A stretch of DNA of 64,000 bases from Geodermatophilus sp. DF01-2 (GCF_004571065.1 NZ_SPQN01000009.1:1-64000); one strand, 5' to 3'. Numbered from the stretch's first letter, positions 19,133 to 28,248 are shown. Numbers and translations: made by a program. The notes: generated by a model not told the origin, from the sequence alone.

Positions 19133-20443
19133 ATGGCCGGCACGGTGGACCGCGGAACGAGCACGAGCACGGTCGAGGAACGGCACCGGCTCCCGATACG
19201 GACCCTCGTCTCGGCGAGCATCGGCAACGCCGTCGAGTGGTTCGACTGGACGGTCTACGCCACCTTCGTCGTCTTCTTCGCCGGCCAGTTCTTCCCGGCC
19301 GAGAACGAGGCGCTCGCGCTGATCGGGGCGACGTCGACGTATGCGCTCGCCTTCTTCTTCCGGCCGCTGGGCGGCATCCTGCTCGGCCGGTTCGCCGACC
19401 TCCGCGGCCGCAAGGCCGGGATGCTGCTGACCATCCTGCTGATGGCCGGCGGCTCGATGGTGATCGCGATCCTGCCCACGTACGAGCAGGTGGGCTGGCT
19501 GGCCCCGATCCTGCTGCTGCTCGCCCGCGTCGCCCAGGGCATGTCGCTGGGCGGGGAGGTCTCCAACGCCTCGGCCTACCTGGGCGAGATCGCCCCTCCG
19601 GACCACCGCGGCCGGTACTCGTCGTTCTTCTACATCTCCACCGGTTCGGCGCTGCTGGCCGCGTCCCTGCTCGGCGTCCTGCTGACCAACGTGCTCACCC
19701 GGCCGCAGCTGGAGTCCTACGGCTGGCGGATCGCCTTCTTCATCGGTGGCCTGCTGGGCCTGGTCGGCATGTGGCTGCGCCGGTCGCTGGTGGAGACCGA
19801 GCAGTTCGAGGAGAACGCGGAGAAGGCGCGGGCGACCAAGCACCCGCTGTGGCAGACGATCCGCCACCACCCGAAGGCCGTGGTGCAGCTGTGTGCCATC
19901 ACCCTGCTGTCGACCCTGTCCTACTACACCTTCTTCAGCGCGCTGACCCCGTTCGCGATCACGTTCCGCGGCGCGGACGGGACCGACGTCTTCCTCGCGC
20001 TCTCCATCGGCACCGCGCTGTTCGTAGCGCTCTGCTACCCCTTCGGGGCGCTCTCCGACCGCTTCGGCCGCAGACCGCAGATGCTCGTCTGGTCGGCCGC
20101 GTACGCGCTGCTCATCGTGCCGCTGTCCTATCTCGTGCGAGACAACCTGCTGTCGCTCATCGTGGTGTTCTGCACGGGGCTGGGGCTCTACGCCCTGCTG
20201 GCCTCGATCGCGCCGGCGATCATGAGCGAGCTGTTCCCCACCGAGCTCCGGGCCACCGGCATCGGTGCCTGGTACAACCTCACGGTCGCCACGTTCGGCG
20301 GCACCGCGCCGCTGGTCATCGTCTGGCTGTCGAACAACGACCGGCCGCTGTGGTTCTTCTGGTACGTCGCGATCGCCGCGGCCATCGCGTTCGTCGTCAT
20401 CCTCACCACCCTGCGCGAGACCAAGGGCACCGAGCTGCGCTGA
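19133..20443 (+). CDS. MFS transporter, metabolite:H+ symporter (MHS) type
   Basis: A 436-residue protein with 12 predicted membrane helices. The MHS signature NAVEWFDWTVYATF lies at the start of helix 1, RPLGGILLGRFADLRGRKAG is the A-loop motif, and the second half has GALSDRFGRRP. Relatives take up organic acids or osmolytes (KgtP, ProP and ShiA types), so a dicarboxylate, proline or betaine substrate is possible. ATG 19133 has AGGAG at 19123-19127. It is monocistronic. Confidence 0.88.
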   Translation: MAGTVDRGTSTSTVEERHRLPIRTLVSASIGNAVEWFDWTVYATFVVFFAGQFFPAENEALALIGATSTYALAFFFRPLGGILLGRFADLRGRKAGMLLTILLMAGGSMVIAILPTYEQVGWLAPILLLLARVAQGMSLGGEVSNASAYLGEIAPPDHRGRYSSFFYISTGSALLAASLLGVLLTNVLTRPQLESYGWRIAFFIGGLLGLVGMWLRRSLVETEQFEENAEKARATKHPLWQTIRHHPKAVVQLCAITLLSTLSYYTFFSALTPFAITFRGADGTDVFLALSIGTALFVALCYPFGALSDRFGRRPQMLVWSAAYALLIVPLSYLVRDNLLSLIVVFCTGLGLYALLASIAPAIMSELFPTELRATGIGAWYNLTVATFGGTAPLVIVWLSNNDRPLWFFWYVAIAAAIAFVVILTTLRETKGTELR

Positions 20444-20567
20444 GGGCCGGCTGAGGGGCCTCAGGCGGCGGCACGGCGGGCGAGAACGCCCGATCGACCG
20501 ACGCCGCGGCCCACCCCTCAGCACGACCGTCGTCGTCACCGGACACCGACGACGACAGGAGACGGTC

Positions 20568-20690
20568 ATGACCTTCCACCCGAGCCCCGGACTGGAGGCC
20601 GAGCTGGCCTACCGCCGTGAGGTGCTGCAGCGCAGCGGTCGCGGCACCCGCACGCGGCGCGGACTCCGGACCCGCCGGCGGGCGAGCTGA
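20568..20690 (+). CDS. Small basic protein, 40 residues
   Basis: Starts MTFHPSPGLEAELAYRREVL and ends in an Arg-rich tail (TRTRRGLRTRRRAS). AGGAG sits 6 nt before the ATG, which supports translation. Arg content and size suggest a nucleic-acid-binding or ribosome-associated peptide, but no family is recognised. It directly precedes the LuxR-like pseudogene. Confidence 0.55.
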   Translation: MTFHPSPGLEAELAYRREVLQRSGRGTRTRRGLRTRRRAS

Positions 20691-20758
20691 GCGTCGCGGG
20701 CACCACCCGCGTCCCGGTCGCACCGGTCCCGTCGGGGGACCGTGCCACGATCGGCACC

Positions 20759-21225
20759 GTGCCCCAGTGGGACGACCGACCGCTGGTGGGCCGGGACGCG
20801 GAGCTCGCTCGCCTGCTCGCCGCGGTCGACCGCCGCCTCGACGGGCGCACCTGCGCGGTGCTGCTGGCCGGCGATGCCGGCGTCGGCAAGACCCGGCTGC
20901 TCGACGAGCTCGCCGCCCGCGCCGCGGACCGCGGCCTGCGCGTGCTCACCGGCCACTGCGTGGGCCTCGGCGACGTCGGGCTGCCCTACCTGCCGTTCGT
21001 CGACCGGTTGCGCCCGGTGGCCGCCGGAGCGGGGCAGCCCGGCCTGCCGGCGCTGTTGTCCGGCCGGGTCACCTCCGGCGTCCCCGAGCTGCCGGCCGGG
21101 GACGCCGCCGACCTCGGCCGCCCGCTGACGCCCCGGCCGCTCCTGGACGACGGCCGGCTGCAGCTGTTCGAGTCGGTCGCGGGCCTCCCGACCGAGCTGG
21201 CCCGGGCCGGTGCGGGCCCGGCGCT
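20759..21225 (+). pseudogene. LuxR-family AAA regulator remnant, N-terminal part
   Basis: The first 145 or so residues match the ATPase start of large LuxR/LAL regulators: VGRDAELARLLAAVD, Walker A AGDAGVGKTRLLDEL, then LGDVGLPYLPFVDRLRPV. After ELARAGAGPA the frame turns into Arg/Gly-rich nonsense, where an intact gene would continue into its Walker B region. The helix-turn-helix end is absent. The next frame (21210) continues with a distant part of the same kind of protein, so an internal deletion with a frame change is likely. Confidence 0.75.
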
Positions 21226-21653
21226 CCGGCGACACCGACGTCGAGCTGCGGGTGCTGTTCAACCTCGCCGTCGTCCCGTACGAATCCGGGGACGTCGGCG
21301 CGACGCTGCGCTGGGTGGACACGGCGCTGGCGCGAGCGGTCGAGCTGGGCGTCGAGTGGTCGTTCTACGGCGTCGAGCACGGCTACGCCACCACGCTGAC
21401 CGCGCGCACGGTCGGCCGGGACTGCCGGGTCAACCAGCAGGTCACCGTCGGGCACACCGGCCGCGGCCAGCCGGTGATCGGCGACCGGGTGAGCATCGGG
21501 GCCGGCGCCGTCGTGGTCGGCCCGGTGACGGTGGGGGACGACGCCCGTATCGGCGCCAACGCCACCGTCGTCCGCGACGTGCCGCCGGGCGCGGCCATGC
21601 TCGCCCCGCCCGCCGTTCCCGGGGAGCGGAGAGGAGGACGGCCGGGTCAGTAG
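21210..21653 (+). pseudogene. Chimeric ORF: LuxR-regulator middle fragment joined to a serine acetyltransferase-like C-terminus
   Basis: 147 codons. Residues 1-54 (DVELRVLFNLAVVPYESGD ... GVEWSFYGVE) look like the TPR-rich middle of a LuxR/LAL regulator. From HGYATTLTARTVGRDC (about residue 55) it becomes a left-handed beta-helix of CysE type, with hexapeptide repeats such as QQVTVG, VIGDRVSIGAGAVVVG and RIGANATVVRDVPPG. The N-terminal half of the acetyltransferase, with its catalytic parts, is missing. It is probably debris from two deletions, although the joined frame is open and could be translated. Confidence 0.7.
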
Positions 21654-21898
21654 GTCTCGTTGGTGGTGGTCCGCTGGGCCGGCCCGTCCGAGGCGGGCGG
21701 TCCGTAGGAGTCGGTGCGGGTGACCCGACGCCGCTGGCGCGGGCCCCAGACCGCGACCTCCAGCACGATGCCGAGTGCGCCGACGATCATGAGGATCCAG
21801 CCGACCACCTGCAGGTCGACTCCGCTGAGGTCGACGCGCAGGGCGGAGATGAGGATCGCACCGAGTGCAAGCAGGACGATCGCTGTTCCGAGTCGCAT
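21647..21898 (-). CDS. DUF6458-type small membrane protein
   Basis: 83 residues with two predicted membrane helices. It starts MRLGTAIVLLALGAILISAL, followed by VVGWILMIVGALGIVLEVAVW, and ends in a polar tail of about 30 residues. The N-terminal motif matches small actinobacterial DUF6458 proteins of unknown function. The start ATG 21898 is preceded by GAGGAAGGGG. It lies downstream of the helicase, separated by about 220 nt holding a perfect palindrome. Confidence 0.8.
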   Translation of the reverse strand: MRLGTAIVLLALGAILISALRVDLSGVDLQVVGWILMIVGALGIVLEVAVWGPRQRRRVTRTDSYGPPASDGPAQRTTTNETY

Positions 21899-22015
21899 GC
21901 TGATTCCCCTTCCTCGAGGTCGCGGTGCTGCAGCGGGGCACGACGCGACCGGCGGCGGTCGCCGCGAAGCGACTGGTGCCCGGGACGGACGTCGCCGATC
22001 CCGGTCGGCCACCGA

Positions 22016-22035
22016 TCCCACCCGATCGGGTGGGA
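22016..22035. repeat. 20-bp perfect palindrome
   Basis: TCCCACCCGATCGGGTGGGA reads the same on both strands, with no loop. It lies between the helicase stop and the DUF6458 start on the minus strand. It could be an operator for the DUF6458 gene or part of the helicase terminator; no U-tract follows. Confidence 0.5.
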
Positions 22036-22116
22036 CCCGAGGAGCGTGGGGGGAGCCACACGTGAGGCGGGTCTGACCGTGACAGCCGTCCGCCGGTGAT
22101 CAACCGGCGGGCGGAC

Positions 22117-23913
22117 TCACAGCATGGTGCGGAGGCGCTCGCGGCGGGCGCGCAGGACGTCGACCGACGCCGAGGCCGACGGCGGCCCGGGCACGGCCTT
22201 GCGCAGCTCGGTGTGCACCACCGCGTGCGGCGTCGACGTCTTCGCCGACACCCGGCTGACCAGCCGGTTGATCTCCCGCCGGAGCTCCGCGGCGTCGCGC
22301 CACGAGCGGCCGGCGTCGTCCTCGTCCGGGTGGTTCTCCACGATCGGCAGCTCACCGGTGTCGTCGCCGGAGTGTGCGCGCTGGGCGATGCGCATCCGCA
22401 GCTCGTCGTCCCGCTTGGCCAGCAGCGACGCCGTCTGCTCGGCGGTGAGCAGGCCGGGGATGCCGAGGAAGTCCTCCTCCTCGGCGGCGAGCGGCGCCGC
22501 GGCCGGGCGGCCCTCGCCGGTGTGCGCGGTGCCACTGGCCAGCACGTGCGCGAAGCGGGCGTCGGCCTCGAGCGCCTCGAACTGCTTCATGGTGGCCGGC
22601 TCGCGCTCCTCGGGCGGCAGCGGCTCGAGGTCCAGCTCGTCGCCCTGCACCGTCTTCGGCGGGGGCATGACGTGGTTGCGCTGCTCCTCCATCGAGGCGG
22701 CGAGGGAGAGCAGCGGCCGGACGGCGGGGAGGAACACCGTGGCCGACTCGTGCGACGCCCGGGCGCGGACGACGCGGCCGACGGCCTGGGCGAAGAACAG
22801 CGGCGTCCGGTAGGAGGTCATCCACGCCAGGACGGCGGCCCGCGGGACGTCGACGCCCTCGGAGATCATCCGAACGCAGACCGCGATCCGGGCCGAGCCG
22901 GTGGCGAAGCGCTCGATCTTCTTCGACGCCTTGGGGTCGTCGGACAGGATCAGCTCGGGGGCCTTGCCGGTGACCCGGCGGACGATCGTGGCGTAGGCGC
23001 GGGCGTCGTCCTGGTCGCTGGCGAGGATCAGCCCGGCGGCGTCGGGCATGCCGCCCTCCTCGCGCAGGTGGGTGATCCGGTCGTCCATCGCGGCGATGAC
23101 GTGCGGCACCCACTGGCCCTTGGGGTCCAGCGCGGTCCGCCACGCCTGCATCTCCACCGAGCGGGTGCCGGCCTCGGACAGGGAGGCGGCGACCACCTCG
23201 CCGGCGGAGTTCCGCCAGCGCGACGTCCCGGTGTAGGCGGCGAAGACGACCGGGCGGACGACGCTGTCGGCCAGCGCCTCCTTGTAGCCGTAGGTGTAGT
23301 CGGCCCGGCTGACGAGCCCGCCCTCCTCGGCCTCGAAGCCGTCCTCCTCGTAGCGGACGAAGGGGATGCGCTCGTCGGGCTTGGTGCGGAACGGCGTCCC
23401 GGTCAGGCACAGCCGGCGGGCGGCGAAGCCGTACGCCTCCTCGATGGCCTCGCCCCAGGACAGGCCGTCACCGGCGTGGTGCACCTCGTCGAGGACGACG
23501 AGCGTCTTCACCGCGGTGGCGCGGGCCGCGTGCAGCATCGGCTTGCCGGCGACCTGCGCGTAGGTGGTCACGTAGCCCTGGGTGCCGGCGCGCACCGGCC
23601 CGACGGCGTTGGTGAGACCCGGGTCGAGGACGATGCCCATCCGGTCGGCCGCGTCGGCCCACTGCAGTCGCAGGTGGTCGGTGGGGCAGACGACGACCAC
23701 GCGGGCGACCTCACGCCGCTGCAGCAGCCGCGCGGCGAGGGTGAGGGCGAAGGTCGTCTTGCCGGCGCCCGGCGTCGCGGTCACGAGGAAGTCCTTCGGG
23801 GACTCCTGCTCGTACTGGTCAAGAGCGGCCTGCTGCCAGGCCCGGAGCGATCGGCCGGTTCTCTGCGGGGCGACCGCCTCCGCGCGTGCTGCACTCGCCA
23901 TGTCGAGGGTCAT
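22117..23913 (-). CDS. DEAD/DEAH-box superfamily II helicase
   Basis: About 598 residues. Motif I is TATPGAGKTTFALT, motif Ia VVVVCPTDHLRLQW, motif II LDEVHHAG and motif III LTGTPFRT. The second RecA domain has motif V EGVDVPRAAVLAW and motif VI QAVGRVVRAR. The remaining 200 residues are acidic and lack a recognised domain. It is probably an ATP-dependent DNA helicase or translocase in repair, but the substrate is unknown. Start choices are ATG 23913 or 23901. It is divergent from the aminotransferase. Confidence 0.85.
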   Translation of the reverse strand: MTLDMASAARAEAVAPQRTGRSLRAWQQAALDQYEQESPKDFLVTATPGAGKTTFALTLAARLLQRREVARVVVVCPTDHLRLQWADAADRMGIVLDPGLTNAVGPVRAGTQGYVTTYAQVAGKPMLHAARATAVKTLVVLDEVHHAGDGLSWGEAIEEAYGFAARRLCLTGTPFRTKPDERIPFVRYEEDGFEAEEGGLVSRADYTYGYKEALADSVVRPVVFAAYTGTSRWRNSAGEVVAASLSEAGTRSVEMQAWRTALDPKGQWVPHVIAAMDDRITHLREEGGMPDAAGLILASDQDDARAYATIVRRVTGKAPELILSDDPKASKKIERFATGSARIAVCVRMISEGVDVPRAAVLAWMTSYRTPLFFAQAVGRVVRARASHESATVFLPAVRPLLSLAASMEEQRNHVMPPPKTVQGDELDLEPLPPEEREPATMKQFEALEADARFAHVLASGTAHTGEGRPAAAPLAAEEEDFLGIPGLLTAEQTASLLAKRDDELRMRIAQRAHSGDDTGELPIVENHPDEDDAGRSWRDAAELRREINRLVSRVSAKTSTPHAVVHTELRKAVPGPPSASASVDVLRARRERLRTML

Positions 23914-24261
23914 CCTGCCTGCGCCCGGGGCAACACGCCCAACCGGCCACCTCCCGCGCGCGCCGCGGCCGGCGACGTATGGAGCCGAGCGGTGCGGCGC
24001 CGACCTGCGGCGATGTCGCTGCCGGCCCCTGGGTGTGGGGATCGCCATGCCGTGACGGACCGGGTCGTCCGTCCCGCGCGCCACGGACTCTCCGCCGACC
24101 CCAGCCGCCCCACCGCGGCGCCGTGACGGCGTCCCGGCGTCGGCAGTCGTACGCTGGATGCGGCCCCTCGACCAGGAGGCCCTCCCGGCCCGGACGGCAG
24201 CGGCACACCACCCGCGCTCCGGTGCCGCCTCCCCTCACCGCAGAGTCCTCCTGGAGCTCCC
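23914..24261. other. 348-nt divergent intergenic region
   Basis: Lies between the helicase and the aminotransferase. It contains the -10-like TACGCT at 24150-24155 for the aminotransferase. No convincing gene or RNA was seen. Confidence 0.4.
24150..24155 (+). promoter_or_regulatory. Possible -10 box for the aminotransferase
   Basis: TACGCT fits TAnnnT. It would give a leader of about 100 nt before GTG 24262. Confidence 0.35.
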
Positions 24262-25467
24262 GTGCCCTCCGCCGTCCTCTCCCGCCCCGACCCCGTCCTG
24301 GCCGAGCGCCTGGCCGGCGTAGCCAGCTCACCGGTGCGCGAGCTGCTGGCCCTCCTCGAGCGGCCGGAGGTCATCTCCTTCGCCGGTGGCCTGCCGGCGC
24401 CCGAGCTGTTCGACCTCGACGGCGTCCGGACCGCCTACGAGCACGTGCTGTGGGGGCCCCACGCCCGCCGGGCGCTGCAGTACGCGCCCACCGAGGGCGA
24501 CCGGGAACTGCGGGCGCGGGTCGCCGCCCGGATGACCGCGCGCGGCCTGCTCACCACCATCGACGACCTGCTGGTCACCTCCGGCTCGCAGCAGGCGCTC
24601 GCCCTCGTCGCGACGGCGCTGCTGGACCCGGGGGCCGTCGTGCTGGTCGAGGACCCGACCTACCTCGCGGCGCTGCAGTGCTTCCAGCTCGCCGGCGCCC
24701 GGGTGGTCCCCGTGCCCACCGACGAGCACGGCATCGACCCGTCCGCGCTCGCCGACGTCCTGGAGCGGGAGCGGCCGGCGCTGCTCTACCTCGTCCCGAC
24801 CTTCGCCAACCCCACCGGCCGTACGATGCCGGCGGACCGGCGGGCCGAGGTCGTCGAGCTGACCGCCGGGCACGGCGTCTGGGTGGTCGAGGACGACCCC
24901 TACGGGGAGCTGCGCTACCGGGGCGCCCCGGTGCTCCCGCTGGCCGCGCAGCCGGGTGCCGACGGGCACGTGCTGCACCTCGGCAGCTTCTCCAAGATCG
25001 CGGCCCCCGGGCTGCGGCTGGGGTGGCTGCGGGCGCCGTCCCGGCTGCTGCCCGCGCTGACCGTCGCCAAGCAGGCCGCGGACCTGCACACCTCCACGGT
25101 CGACCAGGCCGCGGCAGCGGCCTGGTTCGCCGCGACCGACGTGGAGTCGCACGTCCTCCGGCTGTGTGCCGCCTACCGCGATCGCCGGGACGCCCTGGTG
25201 GACGCCCTGCCCGGCGCGCTGCCGCCGGGGAGCACCTGGACCGACCCCGACGGCGGCATGTTCGTGTGGGTCCGGCTGCCTGGGGTGGTCGACACCGCCG
25301 ATCTGCTGCACCGGGCGCTGGCCCACGACGTCGCCTTCGTGCCCGGCGCCGCCTTCTACGCCGGAACGCCGGACCGCGCCACGCTGCGGCTGTCGTTCAC
25401 CACGAACACCCCGGCGCGGATCGCCGAGGGGATGCGCCGGCTGGGCACGGTCCTGGCGGAGGCCTGA
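24262..25467 (+). CDS. PLP-dependent aminotransferase, class I fold (2-aminoadipate/LysN-like)
   Basis: 401 residues. The PLP lysine is in GSFSKIAAPGLRLGW near residue 255, VTSGSQQAL is the cofactor loop near 113, and NPTGRTMP and VEDDPYGELRY are typical of the MocR-like or LysN class. No DNA-binding domain precedes the enzyme, so it is a free enzyme rather than a MocR regulator. It probably transfers amino groups between branched or aromatic or 2-aminoadipate-type amino acids and 2-oxoglutarate; the exact substrate is unknown. It starts at GTG with GGAG upstream. Confidence 0.87.
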   Translation: MPSAVLSRPDPVLAERLAGVASSPVRELLALLERPEVISFAGGLPAPELFDLDGVRTAYEHVLWGPHARRALQYAPTEGDRELRARVAARMTARGLLTTIDDLLVTSGSQQALALVATALLDPGAVVLVEDPTYLAALQCFQLAGARVVPVPTDEHGIDPSALADVLERERPALLYLVPTFANPTGRTMPADRRAEVVELTAGHGVWVVEDDPYGELRYRGAPVLPLAAQPGADGHVLHLGSFSKIAAPGLRLGWLRAPSRLLPALTVAKQAADLHTSTVDQAAAAAWFAATDVESHVLRLCAAYRDRRDALVDALPGALPPGSTWTDPDGGMFVWVRLPGVVDTADLLHRALAHDVAFVPGAAFYAGTPDRATLRLSFTTNTPARIAEGMRRLGTVLAEA

Positions 25468-25489
25468 TGGCGGGGCTGTCGAGCGAGGG

Positions 25490-25882
25490 TCAGGACGGCG
25501 CGACCACAGGCAGCCCCACCTCGGTGGCCGCTCGTGCGAGTCGCTCGTCGTAGACCACGAACGCCTCGAGGATCGGGCCGAGACTCAGGGCTGTCGCCAG
25601 ATGGACGGCGTCGAGGCTGCGCAGAGACGGCGGGCCGAGGTCCGCAGCCGACTCGAGCAGGACCCTGCTCACCGGGACGAGGTCGACGCCGGCCAGGAGC
25701 GTCCGGGCTCGCGGTACTCCGGCGGAGTCGACTCGCGCCACCGCGCGGATGACCTCGACTCTCACGAGGTCGCTGGCCGTGACCGACAGCGGGGCCCGGC
25801 CCGACAGCCACGCCTCCAGTGCTGCCGACTCCGGCTCTTCCACCACGAGCTTGACGAGTGCGGAGGAGTCAAGAGCGATCAC
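25490..25882 (-). CDS. PIN-domain toxin (VapC-like)
   Basis: 130 residues. The acidic active-site pattern of PIN RNases is visible: MIALDSSALVKLVVEE (Asp5, Glu about 16), a middle SDLVRVEVIRAV, and LRSLDAVHLATAL. Such toxins cleave RNA, for example tRNA or rRNA, to slow growth. Its start overlaps the antitoxin stop by ATGA, so the pair is translated together. It looks full-length and intact. Confidence 0.88.
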   Translation of the reverse strand: MIALDSSALVKLVVEEPESAALEAWLSGRAPLSVTASDLVRVEVIRAVARVDSAGVPRARTLLAGVDLVPVSRVLLESAADLGPPSLRSLDAVHLATALSLGPILEAFVVYDERLARAATEVGLPVVAPS

Positions 25883-26163
25883 AACCGCTCGGCGCGCTGC
25901 TCGTCGAGGGCCTCGGACACGCTGAGCGCCCCTGGTCGGGGCCTGATGCGGTCGGGGATGCGAAACGGTGCGCTGGCGGGGATCAGCCGCCCCTCGGCGA
26001 TCAATCGCTCGCGCGCCGTCGCCGCGGGAGAGGGCGGAGCGAGGACGGCCACCAGTTCACCTCGCTCGGTCACCTCGACGGTCTCGCCCGCCTTGACCAG
26101 AGCCAGGTACCGGCTCGCGTTCTGCCGCAGCTCACGCACTCCGATCCGGGTCACGCCGACCAT
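25879..26163 (-). CDS. Phd/YefM-family antitoxin
   Basis: 94 residues. The N-terminal Phd-type DNA-binding fold is VTRIGVRELRQNASRYLALVKAGETVEVTERGELVAVL. The C-terminal half, rich in Pro/Arg/Ala, is probably the disordered part that wraps the PIN toxin. It represses its own promoter in known systems, and a good operator palindrome lies directly upstream (26165-26183). It is the first gene of the pair. Confidence 0.88.
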   Translation of the reverse strand: MVGVTRIGVRELRQNASRYLALVKAGETVEVTERGELVAVLAPPSPAATARERLIAEGRLIPASAPFRIPDRIRPRPGALSVSEALDEQRAERL

Positions 26164-26164
26164 A

Positions 26165-26183
26165 GTAGCACCGGATGTGCTAC
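26165..26183. promoter_or_regulatory. Operator palindrome of the toxin-antitoxin pair
   Basis: GTAGCAC-N5-GTGCTAC, a perfect 7-bp inverted repeat, lies 1 nt upstream of the antitoxin start codon. Its position fits autorepression of a short-leader or leaderless transcript. Confidence 0.65.
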
Positions 26184-26374
26184 AGACTCAGAAACTCCGG
26201 AGCAGGTCTACGGATCGCGCGGGAGCCGGTCCTCGACTGCGGTGACCGCGATGGTCACCCGACACCGCCCGAGGTAGAGCCATGTGCGCGCACGTCGGGG
26301 CGGAGATCGTCAGCCGTTGCAACCCGATCGAAAGGGCCCGAAAGCGCGACAACGCGGCCGTCCTACCCTCCGGC

Positions 26375-28060
26375 TCAGTCGGCGGGCTCGTCGACCCAGT
26401 CGGGACCGTTGACCTCGCCTGGGCCGGCCAGGTCGGCGGCGTCGACGATGGTGTACGCGTAGCCCTGCTCGGCGAGGAAGCGCTGGCGGTGTGCGGCGTA
26501 CTCGGCGTCCAGGGTGTCGCGGCTGACCACCGTGTAGAAGTGGGCCTGCCGGCCGTCGGCCTTCGGTCGCAGCACCCGGCCCAGCCGCTGGGCCTCCTCC
26601 TGACGCGAGCCGAACGTCCCCGACACCTGCACGGCGACCGCGGCCTCGGGCAGGTCGATGGAGAAGTTGGCGACCTTGGAGACGACCAGGGTCTTGACCT
26701 CTCCGGCGCGGAAGGCGTCGAAGAGCTTCTCCCGCTCCCGGTTGGTGGTCGATCCCTGGATGACCGGAGCGTCGAGCGCCCGCCCGAGCTCGTCGAGTTG
26801 GTCGAGGTAGGCGCCGATGACCAGCTTCTGCTCGTCGGGGTGGCGGTCGAGCACCCGACGGATCACCGGCAGCTTGGACGAGGCCGTCGCCGCGATGCGG
26901 TACCGCTCCTCGGGTTCCGCGACGGCGTAGGTCATGCGCTCGTCGTCGTCGAGCGAGACCCGTACCTCGATGCACTCGGCGGGTGCGATGTAGCCCTGCG
27001 ACTCGATGTCGCGCCAGGGCGCGTCGTACCGCTTCGGGCCGATGAGGGAGAAGACGTCGTCCTCCCGGCCGTCCTCGCGGACCAGCGTGGCGGTCAGGCC
27101 CAGCCGGCGGCGGGACTGCAGGTCGGCGGTGAGCCGGAAGATCGGTGCGGGCAGCAGGTGCACCTCGTCGTAGACGATCAGGCCCCAGTCCTGCGCGTCG
27201 AACAGGTCCAGGTGCCGGTACTCGCCCTTCCGGCGGGTGGTGATCACCTGGTAGGTCGCGATGGTGACCGGCCGGATCTCCTTGCGCTCTCCGGAGTACT
27301 CGCCGATCTCGTCCTCGGTCAGCGAGGTGCGGGCCAGCAGTTCGCGCTTCCACTGCCGCCCGGCGACGGTGTTGGTGACCAGGATCAGCGTGGTCGCCTT
27401 GGCCTCGGCCATCGCCGCGGCGCCCACCAACGTCTTGCCGGCCCCGCAGGGCAGGACGACGACGCCCGAGCCGCCGGCCCAGAAGCCCTCGACGGCCTCC
27501 TGCTGGTAGTCGCGCAGGTGCCAGCCGTCCTGCGCCAGCTCGATGGGATGGGCCTGCCCGTCGACGTAGCCGGCGAGGTCCTCGGCCGGCCAGCCGACCT
27601 TGAGCAGCGCCTGCTTGAGCCGCCCGCGCTCCGAGGGATGGACGACGACGGTGTCCTCGTCGATGCGCGCACCGAGCATCGGCGCCACCCGCTTGCTCCG
27701 GATGACCTCCTCCAGCACCGCGCGGTCGGAGGTGGTGAGCACCAGCCCGTGCACCGGGTCGTTGGCCAGGGTCAGCCGGCCGAAGCGGTCCATCGTGTCG
27801 GCGACGTCGACCAGCAGCGCGTGCGGCACCGGGTAGCGCGAGTACCGCACCAGCGCGTCGACGACCTGCTCGGCGTCGTGCCCGGCGGCGCGCGCGTTCC
27901 ACAACGCCAACGGCGTCACCCGGTAGGTGTGCACGTGCTCGGGTGAGCGCTCCAGCTCGGCGAACGGCGCGATCGCCGCCCGGCAGTCGCGGGCGGCGGG
28001 GTGGTCGACCTCGAGCAGCAGGGTCTTGTCCGACTGGACGATCAAGGGGCCGTCAGACAC
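26375..28060 (-). CDS. XPB/ERCC3-type DNA repair helicase
   Basis: A 561-residue superfamily II helicase of the bacterial XPB class, a 3'-5' DNA translocase. An N-terminal damage-recognition-like domain (about residues 1-165) precedes RecA1 with VVLPCGAGKTLVGAA, VYDEVHLLPA (motif II DEVH) and LTATLVREDG. RecA2 has the family RED-like region, LPEAAVAVQVSGTFGSRQEE and QRLGRVLRPK (motif VI). It follows the helicase-associated gene on the same strand, as in mycobacteria. The start is GTG 28060. Confidence 0.92.
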   Translation of the reverse strand: MSDGPLIVQSDKTLLLEVDHPAARDCRAAIAPFAELERSPEHVHTYRVTPLALWNARAAGHDAEQVVDALVRYSRYPVPHALLVDVADTMDRFGRLTLANDPVHGLVLTTSDRAVLEEVIRSKRVAPMLGARIDEDTVVVHPSERGRLKQALLKVGWPAEDLAGYVDGQAHPIELAQDGWHLRDYQQEAVEGFWAGGSGVVVLPCGAGKTLVGAAAMAEAKATTLILVTNTVAGRQWKRELLARTSLTEDEIGEYSGERKEIRPVTIATYQVITTRRKGEYRHLDLFDAQDWGLIVYDEVHLLPAPIFRLTADLQSRRRLGLTATLVREDGREDDVFSLIGPKRYDAPWRDIESQGYIAPAECIEVRVSLDDDERMTYAVAEPEERYRIAATASSKLPVIRRVLDRHPDEQKLVIGAYLDQLDELGRALDAPVIQGSTTNREREKLFDAFRAGEVKTLVVSKVANFSIDLPEAAVAVQVSGTFGSRQEEAQRLGRVLRPKADGRQAHFYTVVSRDTLDAEYAAHRQRFLAEQGYAYTIVDAADLAGPGEVNGPDWVDEPAD

Positions 28061-28248
28061 GCGGGACCTTCCGGGAGGGGGAGGGGACGGCGGCCGCGTA
28101 CGGCCTCCAAGCACGGTAACCACGGGGACCGACAGGGCCTTCCCGGCCGCCGGCAGCACCGGTCCCCAGCGCTGGCTGTGCGCTTACGGTGGTCTTCCAG
28201 CGCCGCGGCGTCAGACCACACTGTGCGCACACCACCGGCCCCGGAGGC

